A stretch of 64,000 nucleotides of DNA from an uncultured Collinsella sp. (GCA_900541725.1 UQLB01000001.1:62001-126000); one strand, 5' to 3'; shown: positions 34,944 through 43,295, counted from the stretch's first letter. Notes: a model not told the origin generated them from the sequence alone. Translations and numbers: made by a program.

Positions 34944-36078
34944 AGTGCTACCCTCTTTAAATTCGCTCTCGAGTAATCCACTCCGTAGATTGGACACTCT
35001 TGGAGTAACAGATTTTTTAGACACACTTGACATATCTATAGATCCTTTTGAATGCGCGCATCGCATCTGGGATCAACTTGACAGGGAGCATCAAGAGATC
35101 GTCTCCTTCCTGATGCTAGGTGGAGAGATTGATCTCGATTCAGAAGTGGCAAAAAGAAGTCTGCTGAAAGGCACTGTTGAAACCATAGCCTCACTCGGGC
35201 TGCTAAGCAAGCACAATGGCAATGCCTCCCTTTCCGGTTTATCTCTAATCCGATATCATGGCATCTGGCTTTTTGCCGATGCGCCATCACCCTCGCCTTT
35301 ACTATATTTTGGCTCTGATTCAATTGGGCTCGCTCGTCGGCTAAGCCCATCCCCCGGAAAGAATGCCTTAGACCTCTGCTCTGGACCAGGCATCCAGGCA
35401 CTCATACTGGCAAAATCTGGAATGCACGTCACGGCGATAGATATCAATCCAATCGCCTCAGAAATCTGCCAACTAAACGCACTGGTCAATGGTATTAGCG
35501 AAGATTTAACTGTTCTAACCGGAAGTCTCTACAACGCACTAAACAATATCGAAAGCTCTTGCAGCTATGAACTCATTACGGTGAATCCTCCTTTGCTCCC
35601 AATCCCAGAAGACGTACCATACCCCTTCGTTGGCGATGGCGGCCCAGATGGCCTCAACATCACAAGCAAGGTTATTCGAGGTGCAGGAGATAAACTCACT
35701 GATAGCGGATACCTCTCTGCAATTGGAATGATTGGCCTTGGAACCAACAATCAATCAGCATTTGAACGAATACAGAACGATTTGTTGCAAGCTGGCCTCA
35801 ATGGCGTCTTGACAATAATCTCGAGCTTTAACCTCGGACCCCAATCTGGCTGGATCGACGGTATCGCATGCACATCTGTTGCACATGCTCCAGGAAAATA
35901 TTCCAGCAAAGAGGAGGCTGTAAAACAGATATCGCGCGCATACAAAAAAATCCACTACGACCGCGTCTGCACCTATCACTTGAAGGCGTGGAGGGAGAGA
36001 CAGCCCTTTCAAAATCCCATCCTAACGATTCAAGACTGCTCCGCAGATGGCAACCCACTTGGCCCCTGGATCCTCTAA
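34936..36078 (+). CDS. HemK/PrmC-like SAM-dependent methyltransferase (cluster 2)
   Basis: About 380 residues. Residues 1-125 form an unrecognised helical N-terminal domain. The Rossmann methyltransferase follows with motif I LDLCSGPG (145-152), acidic motif II AIDINP and motif IV NPPL (217-220) followed by GDGGPDGLNI. Together these resemble PrmC/HemK enzymes, whose (N/D)PPY motif methylates side-chain amide nitrogen. ATG at 34936 overlaps the radical SAM gene; ATG at 34921 is possible. Placed after an Asn-ladder precursor and its radical SAM enzyme, the natural hypothesis is N-methylation of Asn side chains, as PoyE does in polytheonamide synthesis. Leu in place of the usual Tyr of NPPY leaves substrate and activity uncertain. 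Confidence 0.75.
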   Translation: MIEVLPSLNSLSSNPLRRLDTLGVTDFLDTLDISIDPFECAHRIWDQLDREHQEIVSFLMLGGEIDLDSEVAKRSLLKGTVETIASLGLLSKHNGNASLSGLSLIRYHGIWLFADAPSPSPLLYFGSDSIGLARRLSPSPGKNALDLCSGPGIQALILAKSGMHVTAIDINPIASEICQLNALVNGISEDLTVLTGSLYNALNNIESSCSYELITVNPPLLPIPEDVPYPFVGDGGPDGLNITSKVIRGAGDKLTDSGYLSAIGMIGLGTNNQSAFERIQNDLLQAGLNGVLTIISSFNLGPQSGWIDGIACTSVAHAPGKYSSKEEAVKQISRAYKKIHYDRVCTYHLKAWRERQPFQNPILTIQDCSADGNPLGPWIL

Positions 36079-36104
36079 AGCATCCGTCATACGAAAGCAG
36101 GTCA

Positions 36105-36142
36105 ATAGGCTGCGCGCCACTCTCTGATGACGCGCAGCCTAT
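36105..36142 (+). terminator. Terminator of cluster 2
   Basis: Perfect 12-base-pair stem (36105-36116 with 36131-36142), 14-nt loop, 27 nt after the methyltransferase stop, followed by ctcattt. It probably ends the three-gene operon. Confidence 0.7.
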
Positions 36143-36345
36143 CTCATTTCCCCCGCGCTTTACCGAGCCCGACTCACACCTCATAGTTGGCACCGGTTTT
36201 CAAAATGCAAGATTCCGCATACAAAATCACTTCTTCTGTCTAGGTGGCAGACCTACGATTTTTGTAGTATAAAGTTCCTCTCAATGCCTTCAATCTATTT
36301 CGAGATTGAGAAGAACTTGCATCGGGTTTCATAGAAGCGATATAG

Positions 36346-36573
36346 ATGATACGTTTTGTCCTATCTATATTCCGACATACATCAGGATGCCTCGTCTTTA
36401 TCGTCATTTCAATAGTCGGCTTGGCCCTTTCCCACATTGCCCCCTTTTTGAACGGTAAATTAATTGACTTCCCGCACGTGGACCTCGTGGACAGGCCCCC
36501 TTGTGTAGCTGCACCCGAGGCGCCTCCCCGTCGCCCTCCAGCGCCGGGGTTCCCCTCCATCACGAAGAGGTAA
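36346..36573 (+). pseudogene. 5' fragment of an ABC transporter gene joined to foreign DNA
   Basis: The first 42 codons (MIRFVLSIFRHTSGCLVFIV, then ISIVGLALSHIAPFLNGKLI) form a lead-in and TM1 that resemble the start of the intact island ABC protein (HELFRCKGSRLFVILMLVNF). After about 36475 the sequence switches to GC-rich DNA and the frame continues as a Pro/Arg-rich tail without membrane or ATPase domains. Cluster 2 therefore seems to have carried its own transporter, now lost except for this stub. Confidence 0.6.
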
Positions 36574-36660
36574 TCCCCGTCCGGCCTCGCCGTCTCTGCA
36601 ACGCCGAGCCTCCCGAGCGACTCGAGGAGGGCGGGCTCGTCCCAGGAGATTTGACAATAC
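36470..36660. other. GC-rich fragment at the right island edge
   Basis: About 190 bp much richer in GC than its left neighbour. On the minus strand it encodes a coding-like piece (SWDEPALLESLGRLGVAETA, then RPDGDYLFVMEGN) that stays open but has no start or end. I do not recognise the family; it looks like an internal relic of another gene joined to the ABC stub. Confidence 0.4.
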
Positions 36661-36670
36661 TATAGAGACA

Positions 36671-36689
36671 CGTCCCAAATTAGCTACTC
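36671..36689. repeat. Repeat copy c, inverted partner of 25287-25305
   Basis: cgtcccaaattagctactc here is the exact reverse complement of 25287-25305. It sits 5 bp beyond the ppsR stop. The rest of the element present in copy a is missing, so a junction of the island may lie at about 36670. Confidence 0.75.
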
Positions 36690-36694
36690 AGTAG

Positions 36695-37570
36695 TTACTG
36701 CTGCTGGGCGCGGCGGGCGGCTCGGCGGGCCCTTGCTTCCTGGATCTCATCGAGGTGAGCGATGATCTCGAAGGCGCTCTCCTCGATTGCCTTGCCGTCG
36801 GTGCGCACCACAAAGCAACCCAGACGCTTCATGAGGGCACGAGCCTCCTCGAGCTCGCCGCGCACGCTCTCGGGCTCGGCATAAGAGCCGGCGACGGCGC
36901 GGGCATAGTCGTCGCCCAGGCGGCTATCGCGAATCTCGGAAATCACATCGACGGTTGAAATCAGACCGAACAACCGCAACGGATCGACCTCGTAAATCGA
37001 CTTGGGCGGCTCCATACCGTGCGCCAACGGAACGTTGGCGACCTTGTAGCCCTGATAGGCCAAATACATCGACAGCGGCGTCTTGGACGTGCGGGATACA
37101 CCCAGCAGCACGATATCGGCATCCGACAGATCATCGCAGCCGCGCCCGTCATCGTGCTCAACGAAATACTCCATAGCCTCGATACGATGGAAATAGCGAT
37201 CGTCGGTCTTGTGAATCACACCCGCAACGCCCTTGGGAGGCACACCGATGAGCGACGACAGCACGGCAAGCGTCGGGCCGATCAGGTCGACCGAGCGAAT
37301 GTGCAGCATGCCCAAGTAGTCGAGCACGCGAGCACGAAGCGCCGGATCGACGATGGTATGGAACACGGCGATATCACGATGGTCGGCATCGACTCGCGGG
37401 CCCACAAACGACTTGACCTGCTCCACCGAGGTCACCTTAGGCAGACGTAAAACACGAAAAGCCCCTTCATCAAATTGCCCGGACGCCGCAAGCACCACCT
37501 CACAAGCGGTATCACCGAGCGAGTCGGAGATAACGATAACGGTGGGACGAGCGGCGACCGGGCAATCCAT
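36695..37570 (-). CDS. ppsR: PPDK regulatory protein (bifunctional kinase/Pi-dependent phosphorylase, DUF299)
   Basis: 291 residues. This family phosphorylates, with ADP, and dephosphorylates, with Pi, the Thr next to the catalytic His of pyruvate phosphate dikinase or PEP synthase. The N-terminus VIVISDSLGDTACEVVLAAS, the VDLIGP segment, and VLLGVSRTSKTPLSMYLAYQ (P-loop-like GVSRTSKTP) are diagnostic. Its expected target, ppdK, is in this window at 22.2-25.0 kb on the same strand, now separated by the island. ATG at 37570 follows AAAAGGAG. It lies 35 nt after glyS and may be co-transcribed with it. Confidence 0.95.
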   Translation of the reverse strand: MDCPVAARPTVIVISDSLGDTACEVVLAASGQFDEGAFRVLRLPKVTSVEQVKSFVGPRVDADHRDIAVFHTIVDPALRARVLDYLGMLHIRSVDLIGPTLAVLSSLIGVPPKGVAGVIHKTDDRYFHRIEAMEYFVEHDDGRGCDDLSDADIVLLGVSRTSKTPLSMYLAYQGYKVANVPLAHGMEPPKSIYEVDPLRLFGLISTVDVISEIRDSRLGDDYARAVAGSYAEPESVRGELEEARALMKRLGCFVVRTDGKAIEESAFEIIAHLDEIQEARARRAARRAQQQ

Positions 37571-37604
37571 GCGGGGCTCCTTTTGCGCTTATGCGCAGGC
37601 TAGC

Positions 37605-39701
37605 TTACTTTTTGCGGGCAAGCTCACCGATGTTGGCGATGCCGGAGAAAACGGCCTCGAAGCGGTTGAGCAGCTTAAGGCGATTATCGCGGAGCTGCTC
37701 GTCCTTGTCCATGACCATAACCTCGTCAAAGAAACGGTCGATGGGGGCACGCAGGGCGGCAAGGGCGGCAAATGCGGCCGGGTAATCCTCGGTAGCAAGG
37801 GCGGCATCGACGGCGGTCTGGGCAGCCTCGGAGGCGTCGGCAAGCGCAAGCTCGACCTCGCCCATCAGGGCGCGGTCGTACTCCGCGCCCAGCTCGGGCT
37901 TGGAGATATGCGCCGCGCGGGCGTAAGCGGTCGCCAGGTTGTCGAAGGTCTCGGCGTCGTTCTTGCGGGCCTCATCGAGGGCGGCGCAGCGGGCGAAGAA
38001 GACCGACGGGGCAATGATGTGCACCGCGGAAACGGCGGCAACGGTGTCGGCCGGGATCTTCTCGTCGCGGGCCATGCTCACCAAACGGCCGTGGAAGAAG
38101 TCGCGAACCTGCTGGGCGACCTCGGAGGCGTCGAACTCAATGCCCTGCTCGCTATAGAGCTCGAGCGCAAAGTCGATGAGTGACGTGGGGTCGATCGGCA
38201 GACGGTCGCGCAGGATGTTGATGATGCCGATGGCGGCACGACGCAGCGCGTACGGGTCGGAAGAGCCGGTCGGGGGCTCGCCGATGGCAAAGATACCGGC
38301 GATGGTATCGAGCTTGTCGGCGCAGGCCACGATGCAGCCAGCGGTGCCCTCGGGCAGCTCGTCGCCAGCAAAGCGGGGACGATAGTGATCGCGAATAGCG
38401 TGAGCGACCTCTTCGTTCTCCCCCATCGCGATGGCGTAGTAACCGCCCATCACACCCTGCTGGCTCGTAAACTCGACGACGGCGTTGGACACCAGGTCGG
38501 CCTTGCACAGGTGCGCGGCGCGGCCGGCATCGGCGGCCAGGTGAGCACCGAGATGGGCCTCGCGGGCAATGGCAAGCGCGAGCTGCTCAATGCGCTCGGA
38601 CTTGGCGAGCACGCTGCCGAGCTTCTCCTGGAAGGCGACCTTGGCCAGACGCTCACGGAACTCGTCGAGGGAGATCTTCAGATCCTCCTCGTAGAAGAAC
38701 TTGGCGTCGTCCAGGCGGGCGCGCACGACGCGCTCGTTACCATCGATCACGCGCTCGGCGTTCTCAGGCTTGCTGTTCGAGACGATCACGAACTCACGCG
38801 TCAGCTTGCCCTCACCGTCATAGATCGGGAAGTAGCGCTGGTTGGTGAGCATGGACTCGCAAATGATCTCGTGCGGAACCTTGAGGAACTCCTCATCGAA
38901 GGTGCCGACGAGCACCGTCGGCCACTCGCAGAGGTTGATGACCTCCTCAAAGACCTTCTTGGGCGTGTCGACATGGCAGCCGGGACGGGCGGCCTCGACC
39001 TCGGCGATACCGGCGAGGATGGCCTCGCGACGGCGCTCGGCGGAAAGCACGCCGGCGTCCTCGAGCACCTGCTCGTAGACGGCGGGGCTGGCGACCACGT
39101 GGTCACCGGGGCCCAGGACGCGATGGCCGCGCGTGGTGTTGCCACTCGTCACGTCGGCAAACGACACAGGCACGACATCCTCGCCCAGAAGGCAGCAGAT
39201 CCAGCGGACCGGACGAACAAACGTAGCGTGCTCGTGGCCCCAGCGCTGGCTGCGATAGTTGGGCCACTGCAGGCCGGCGATGGTCTTCTCGCACAGAGCG
39301 GTCAGAATCGGCGTAGCCGGTGCAGAGGGAATGTTCTTCTCGGCGAACACATACTCGCGACCGTCGGTGTCCTCGCGACGTACCAGGTCCTCGGCAGCCA
39401 CGCCGCACTTGCGGGCAAAGCCCTGGGCGGCCTTGGTGGCGTTACCGTCGGCGTCGAAGGCGATGTTTGCCGCGGGACCGCGCTTGACCTCGTGGACCTC
39501 ATCGGTCGCGGTGGCGACATCGGCAACGAGCGCGGCAAGACGACGCGGGCTCGAGATCACGCGGACCTCGCCGTGGGCCAGACCGGCCTCGTCGAGACCC
39601 TTGGCGATCATGGTGCCAAGCTGCTTGACGGCATTGTTCAGCGGTGCGGAGGGCATTTCCTCCGTACCGATCTCAAACAGGAAATCCTTAGCGTCTGCCA
39701 T
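37605..39701 (-). CDS. glyS: Glycyl-tRNA synthetase beta subunit
   Basis: 698 residues. Beta subunit of the alpha2-beta2 glycyl-tRNA synthetase, carrying tRNA-binding and HD-like domains. The N-terminus FLFEIGTEEMPSAPLNNAVK and the GYYAIAMGE and PTGSSDPYALRRAAIGIINI segments are family hallmarks, and the C-terminal DALR-like anticodon domain ends LARKK. Start ATG is 4 nt past the glyQ stop, so expression is coupled. Coriobacteria vary between this two-subunit form and the single-chain enzyme. Confidence 0.97.
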   Translation of the reverse strand: MADAKDFLFEIGTEEMPSAPLNNAVKQLGTMIAKGLDEAGLAHGEVRVISSPRRLAALVADVATATDEVHEVKRGPAANIAFDADGNATKAAQGFARKCGVAAEDLVRREDTDGREYVFAEKNIPSAPATPILTALCEKTIAGLQWPNYRSQRWGHEHATFVRPVRWICCLLGEDVVPVSFADVTSGNTTRGHRVLGPGDHVVASPAVYEQVLEDAGVLSAERRREAILAGIAEVEAARPGCHVDTPKKVFEEVINLCEWPTVLVGTFDEEFLKVPHEIICESMLTNQRYFPIYDGEGKLTREFVIVSNSKPENAERVIDGNERVVRARLDDAKFFYEEDLKISLDEFRERLAKVAFQEKLGSVLAKSERIEQLALAIAREAHLGAHLAADAGRAAHLCKADLVSNAVVEFTSQQGVMGGYYAIAMGENEEVAHAIRDHYRPRFAGDELPEGTAGCIVACADKLDTIAGIFAIGEPPTGSSDPYALRRAAIGIINILRDRLPIDPTSLIDFALELYSEQGIEFDASEVAQQVRDFFHGRLVSMARDEKIPADTVAAVSAVHIIAPSVFFARCAALDEARKNDAETFDNLATAYARAAHISKPELGAEYDRALMGEVELALADASEAAQTAVDAALATEDYPAAFAALAALRAPIDRFFDEVMVMDKDEQLRDNRLKLLNRFEAVFSGIANIGELARKK

Positions 39702-39704
39702 GGC

Positions 39705-40616
39705 TTACGCCACCTCGCCTTCCTGGTCGGCATTCTCGTTGACTCCGGCGACCTCGGCCATATAGGCCTCGCAGCACGCCTTGGCGACGGCGCGGACGCG
39801 CAGGATGTAATTGGCACGCTCGACCGCGGACAGCGCGCCGCGGGCATCGAGCAGGTTGAAGGCGTGGCTGCACTTCATGACGCAGTCGTATGCGGGCAGC
39901 GGCAGCTTGCGCTCCAGGCAGGAATGGCACTCGGCCTCGTAGTCGTCAAACTTCTGACGCATCATCTCGACGTTGGCAACCTCAAAGTTATAGGCACTGA
40001 ACTCGCGCTCGTTCTCGAGGAACACGTCGCCGTAGGTCATGGGCGTGCCATCGGGCAGGTAGCTCCACACCAGATCGTAGACCGAGTTGACGCCCTGGGC
40101 GTACATGGCGATACGCTCCAGGCCATAGGTGATCTCGACGGGCACGGGGTCGACCTCGATACCGCCCACCTGCTGGAAGTACGTAAACTGCGTGACCTCC
40201 ATACCGTTGAGCCAGACCTCCCAGCCAAGGCCCCAGGCGCCCAGGGTCGGGCTCTCCCAGTCGTCCTCGACAAAGCGGACGTCATGGTCATTGGGGTCCA
40301 GGCCAATGGCGGCCAGCGAACCCAGGTAGAGCTCCTGGGCGTTGACCGGCGAGGGCTTGATAAGCACCTGGAACTGATAGTAGTGCTGCATGCGGTTGGG
40401 GTTCTCGCCGTAGCGGCCGTCGGCGGGACGGCGGCAGGGCTGCGCATAGCAGGTGCGCCACTCGGCGGGACCGAGCGAGCGCAGCGTGGTCGCGGTATGG
40501 AAGGTACCGGCACCGACCTCGGAGTCATAGGGCTGCATAATGACGCAGCCCTGCTCGCCCCAGTACTGCTGGAGGCGCAGGATGATGTCTTGGAAGGAAA
40601 GCGATGAAGCGTTCAT
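39705..40616 (-). CDS. glyQ: Glycyl-tRNA synthetase alpha subunit
   Basis: 303 residues. Catalytic alpha subunit, class II. LSFQDIILRLQQYWGEQGCV at the start, EVGAGTFHTATTLRSLGP, AQPCRRPADGRYGENPNRMQ and QVLIKPSP mark the active-site region. The gene follows lepB by 59 nt on the same strand. No T-box leader fits in that gap, so control by uncharged tRNA-Gly is not evident here. Confidence 0.97.
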   Translation of the reverse strand: MNASSLSFQDIILRLQQYWGEQGCVIMQPYDSEVGAGTFHTATTLRSLGPAEWRTCYAQPCRRPADGRYGENPNRMQHYYQFQVLIKPSPVNAQELYLGSLAAIGLDPNDHDVRFVEDDWESPTLGAWGLGWEVWLNGMEVTQFTYFQQVGGIEVDPVPVEITYGLERIAMYAQGVNSVYDLVWSYLPDGTPMTYGDVFLENEREFSAYNFEVANVEMMRQKFDDYEAECHSCLERKLPLPAYDCVMKCSHAFNLLDARGALSAVERANYILRVRAVAKACCEAYMAEVAGVNENADQEGEVA

Positions 40617-40675
40617 GCCTCTAATATCCCCTCGTCGAAACGATTACACGGTTAGGTACTGTACTATAGCGGTTT

Positions 40676-41239
40676 TTAGTCGATAGCGCCGATGCGGTTG
40701 AGCGGCCAGTAGCGCACAAGCGCCACAGCGATCAAATCAGAGCGATCGACGGGACCAAAGTAGCGTGAGTCGGCAGAGTTTTCGCGGTTGTCGCCCATCA
40801 CCCACACGCACCCGTCGGGAACGGTGTAGGGATAGCTTACCTGAGCGCCGGGCGCTTGGACCGAAAGTGGCCAGCTCATGCCCGTCGTATAGTCCTCGTC
40901 GAGCGCTTGGCCGTCAACGACCACCTTGCCATCCTGCAGGTCGACCGTCTGGCCGGCCGTGGCAATAACGCGCTTGACAAGAACATCATGCTCGGAGGTG
41001 CCATCGGGGTTGTGAAACACCACGATATCGCCCTGCTTGACGGGCTGACCGAGCTCGAGGCTCACCTTTTGCGCTAGGATCTGGTCGCCAATCTCGATTG
41101 TGTCCTCCATAGAGCCGGTGGGCACCACAAAGGGCTCGACCACAAAGGTGCGGATCAGGAAGGTGGCCACAAGCGCGATCGCGATGACCGCAATCCACTC
41201 AAAAGCGCCCCTCAACGCGGAATGTTGCGTAGGAACCAT
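40676..41239 (-). CDS. lepB: Signal peptidase I
   Basis: 187 residues. Cleaves signal peptides of exported proteins at the outer face of the membrane. One N-terminal helix (WIAVIAIALVATFLIRTFVV) is followed by PTGSMEDTI with the catalytic Ser, and DVLVKRVIATAGQTVDL with the catalytic Lys. GDNRENSADSRYFGPV is the conserved box E. ATG at 41239 with GAGGAG 5 nt upstream is chosen; the GTG two codons before overlaps the SD. It follows trmD in one operon, as in many Gram-positives where rplS-lepB-rnhB are adjacent. Confidence 0.96.
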   Translation of the reverse strand: MVPTQHSALRGAFEWIAVIAIALVATFLIRTFVVEPFVVPTGSMEDTIEIGDQILAQKVSLELGQPVKQGDIVVFHNPDGTSEHDVLVKRVIATAGQTVDLQDGKVVVDGQALDEDYTTGMSWPLSVQAPGAQVSYPYTVPDGCVWVMGDNRENSADSRYFGPVDRSDLIAVALVRYWPLNRIGAID

Positions 41240-41241
41240 AC

Positions 41242-42000
41242 TCACTCCTCGCCCTGCGAATACGAAGCGTCCAGAATCTCCTGCGCGTAAGCGCGCTCCT
41301 CGGGCGTGAGCCGCGCAGTCTCGATCAGGTCGGGACGCCAGCGGCAGGTGCGCTCGATGGCGTTCTTGCGACGCCAGGCATCGACCTTGGCGTGATCGCC
41401 GCTCACAAGCACCGGAGGCACGCCCTCGCCGTTGAACTCGGCAGGACGGGTGTACTGCGCGTACTCGAGCAGGCCTCCGTCCTCGGCGGTCGAGAACGAC
41501 TCGTCCACGTTGCTCATCTCGTCGCCCAGGGCGCCGGGGATGAGGCGTACGACGGCATCGGCAACGACCATGGCGGGTAGCTCGCCACCCGTGAGCACAT
41601 AGTCGCCGATCGACAGACGCTCGTCGGCATACGCATACGCGCGCTCATCGACGCCTTCGTAGCGACTGCACACAAACAGCAGGCGCTCGCTTTTGAGCAG
41701 GCGCTCGGCCACATGCTGCGTAAAGGGCTCGCCACAGGGGGTGAAGAACACCACCGTGGGCTTGGGACCCTCTGCGCTAATGGCCTCGATGGCCTCTGCG
41801 ATAGGCTCGACCTTCATGAGCATGCCCTGCCCGCCGCCGTACGGCTCGTCATCGACGGTACGATGACGGTCGTGCGTCCAGTCGCGCAGGTTATACGCCT
41901 TAAAATCAAAAAGGCCGGCCTTGCGGGCGCGGCCCAAAATCGATGTGGACATGACGGGCTCAAACATCTCGGGAAAGACCGAAAGGGTCTCAATCAGCAT
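41242..42000 (-). CDS. trmD: tRNA (guanine37-N1)-methyltransferase
   Basis: 252 residues. SPOUT-class enzyme making m1G37, which prevents +1 frameshifting. IETLSVFPEMFEPVMSTSIL, DDEPYGGGQGMLMKVEPI, CSRYEGVDER and IGDYVLTGGELPAMVV (the knot) are all present. GGGAGG precedes ATG. It lies in the rpsP-khpA-rimM-trmD operon; rplS, the usual next gene, is 19 kb away. Confidence 0.97.
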   Translation of the reverse strand: MLIETLSVFPEMFEPVMSTSILGRARKAGLFDFKAYNLRDWTHDRHRTVDDEPYGGGQGMLMKVEPIAEAIEAISAEGPKPTVVFFTPCGEPFTQHVAERLLKSERLLFVCSRYEGVDERAYAYADERLSIGDYVLTGGELPAMVVADAVVRLIPGALGDEMSNVDESFSTAEDGGLLEYAQYTRPAEFNGEGVPPVLVSGDHAKVDAWRRKNAIERTCRWRPDLIETARLTPEERAYAQEILDASYSQGEE

Positions 42001-42010
42001 GTTGTCCTCC

Positions 42011-42532
42011 CTACTTGTCCATATCGATCAGGCCGTCCATAACGTGGACGGAAATTGTTCCTGTGTCGGGAAGATCGAGCACAACCTGCTCGATCACGGG
42101 AATCAGTACCTCGCCGTACCGATCACCCTCGACAACCCAAACATCGTTAGCGGGCGTCGACATAATCTCGACGATCGTGCCGAGCGAACCGAAGCGCTCG
42201 TCGACCACCTCGCGACCCATCAGGTCGGTATAGGCAGCGTCGAGCGAATCGAGCTCAAAGTCGTCACGATTTGCCAGCACGCAGCATCCCGTGATGCCCT
42301 CGGCGGCCGTCAAGTCGTCAATGCCCTCAAACGAGACCAGATCGCCATCGCCCGTATCGGTGACGGACACGACCGTGCAAAAGCGGTCGCGCTTGAGCGC
42401 CGGCGGCGTCAGGGCGACGCGCATACCAGGCTCTAATACAGAAGGAAGCCCCCGCAGCGGCTGCGCGAGGACCTCCCCCTTCCTTCCGTGCGGCTTGACC
42501 ACACGGGCGATGTTTTTGTACTGGGACCTCAA
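42011..42532 (-). CDS. rimM: 16S rRNA processing protein RimM
   Basis: 173 residues. Assists maturation of the 30S head, binding S19. N-terminal beta barrel (IARVVKPHGRKGEVLAQPLR) and C-terminal PRC-barrel (TDLMGREVVDERFGSLGTIV, VLIPVIEQVVLDLPD) are recognisable. The start is taken as TTG at 42532 four bases after the khpA stop; the SD is weak, so coupling to khpA translation is likely. Confidence 0.93.
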   Translation of the reverse strand: MRSQYKNIARVVKPHGRKGEVLAQPLRGLPSVLEPGMRVALTPPALKRDRFCTVVSVTDTGDGDLVSFEGIDDLTAAEGITGCCVLANRDDFELDSLDAAYTDLMGREVVDERFGSLGTIVEIMSTPANDVWVVEGDRYGEVLIPVIEQVVLDLPDTGTISVHVMDGLIDMDK

Positions 42533-42536
42533 GGTC

Positions 42537-42821
42537 CTAGCCCAGAACCTCTACCTCGACAGCAGTGTCGAGGCGAGCGGCCAGTGCACGGGCGAGCGTG
42601 CGAATGGCCTTGATGGTACGGCCACGACGGCCGATGACCTTAGCGACGTCATCCTCGGCGACCGAAACCTCAATCGTGGAGGCGTCCTCACCATCGATGA
42701 CCTCAAGGCTCACGGAATCCGGGTCGTCGACGATCTGAACAACGAGATATTCGACGAGATCGGCGATGCGATCTGAGAGCATTGCCTCACCCTCGAGCTG
42801 TGCAGCGTCAACCTCAGGCAC
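42537..42821 (-). CDS. khpA: KH-domain RNA-binding protein
   Basis: 94 residues. Single type-II KH domain, partner of KhpB/EloR in Gram-positives, linked to RNA binding and cell elongation. The fold core LVEYLVVQIVDDPDSVSLEV and the GxxG loop in AKVIGRRGRTIKAIRTLARA are clear. The start is GTG at 42821 behind GAGGAG. An internal ATG at codon 14 would give the more usual 80-residue length. It sits between rpsP and rimM as in most Gram-positive bacteria. Confidence 0.94.
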   Translation of the reverse strand: MPEVDAAQLEGEAMLSDRIADLVEYLVVQIVDDPDSVSLEVIDGEDASTIEVSVAEDDVAKVIGRRGRTIKAIRTLARALAARLDTAVEVEVLG

Positions 42822-42824
42822 GAT

Positions 42825-43166
42825 TTACTCCTCGGCGCCCTCAGCGGCCTCAGCGGCAGCCTTAGCGGCCTCGGCCTCTTTGGCGAGCTGCTTCTTGGAC
42901 TTCTTGACGACGGTCTCGGTCTTCTCGCCCTCGTTGGCGGCCTTGACCAGAGCGGCGACGGCGTCGGTGAGCTGAGCGCCCTTGGACTGCCAGTCGGCGA
43001 TCTTCTCGAGGTCGAGGTTGATGGTCTTGGGGGCGGTCATCGGGTTGTAGCGGCCAACCTCCTCGATGATACGACCGTCACGCGGGGCGCGGGAATCGGC
43101 GACGACGACACGGTAGTACGGACGCTTCTTAGCGCCGTGACGAGCAAGGCGAATCTTGACTGCCAA
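42825..43166 (-). CDS. rpsP: 30S ribosomal protein S16
   Basis: 113 residues. S16 stabilises 16S rRNA domains during 30S assembly. AVKIRLARHGAKKRPYYRVV is the signature start, and GRYNPM follows. A Lys/Ala/Glu-rich tail of about 35 residues (KKSKKQLAKEAEAAKAAAEA) extends beyond the conserved fold, as in other actinobacterial S16. TTG at 43166 is chosen over the open frame to 43202: GGAGGAG is in place and the protein then begins at the family start. Confidence 0.95.
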   Translation of the reverse strand: MAVKIRLARHGAKKRPYYRVVVADSRAPRDGRIIEEVGRYNPMTAPKTINLDLEKIADWQSKGAQLTDAVAALVKAANEGEKTETVVKKSKKQLAKEAEAAKAAAEAAEGAEE

Positions 43167-43295
43167 AGGAAACTCCTCCAACCAAGCAGCTTTAGGCTGC
43201 AACTACAAACAAACAGTTGAACATAATACGCCATCGACGCGGGCAGGTGAAGTCCGTGAGACCAACTTCTTCGGTGTAGTCGAGGGCAAATCCAT

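Noticed and set aside
25701..36573. The two ABC fragments (25701-26400 minus, 36346-36475 plus) as halves of one gene separated by inversion
   Set aside because: The left pseudogene already has its own N-terminal lead-in at 26400, so the right stub comes from a different transporter gene.
40617..40675. T-box riboswitch before glyQ
   Set aside because: The gap to lepB is only 59 nt, too short for a T-box leader, and no T-box sequence is visible.
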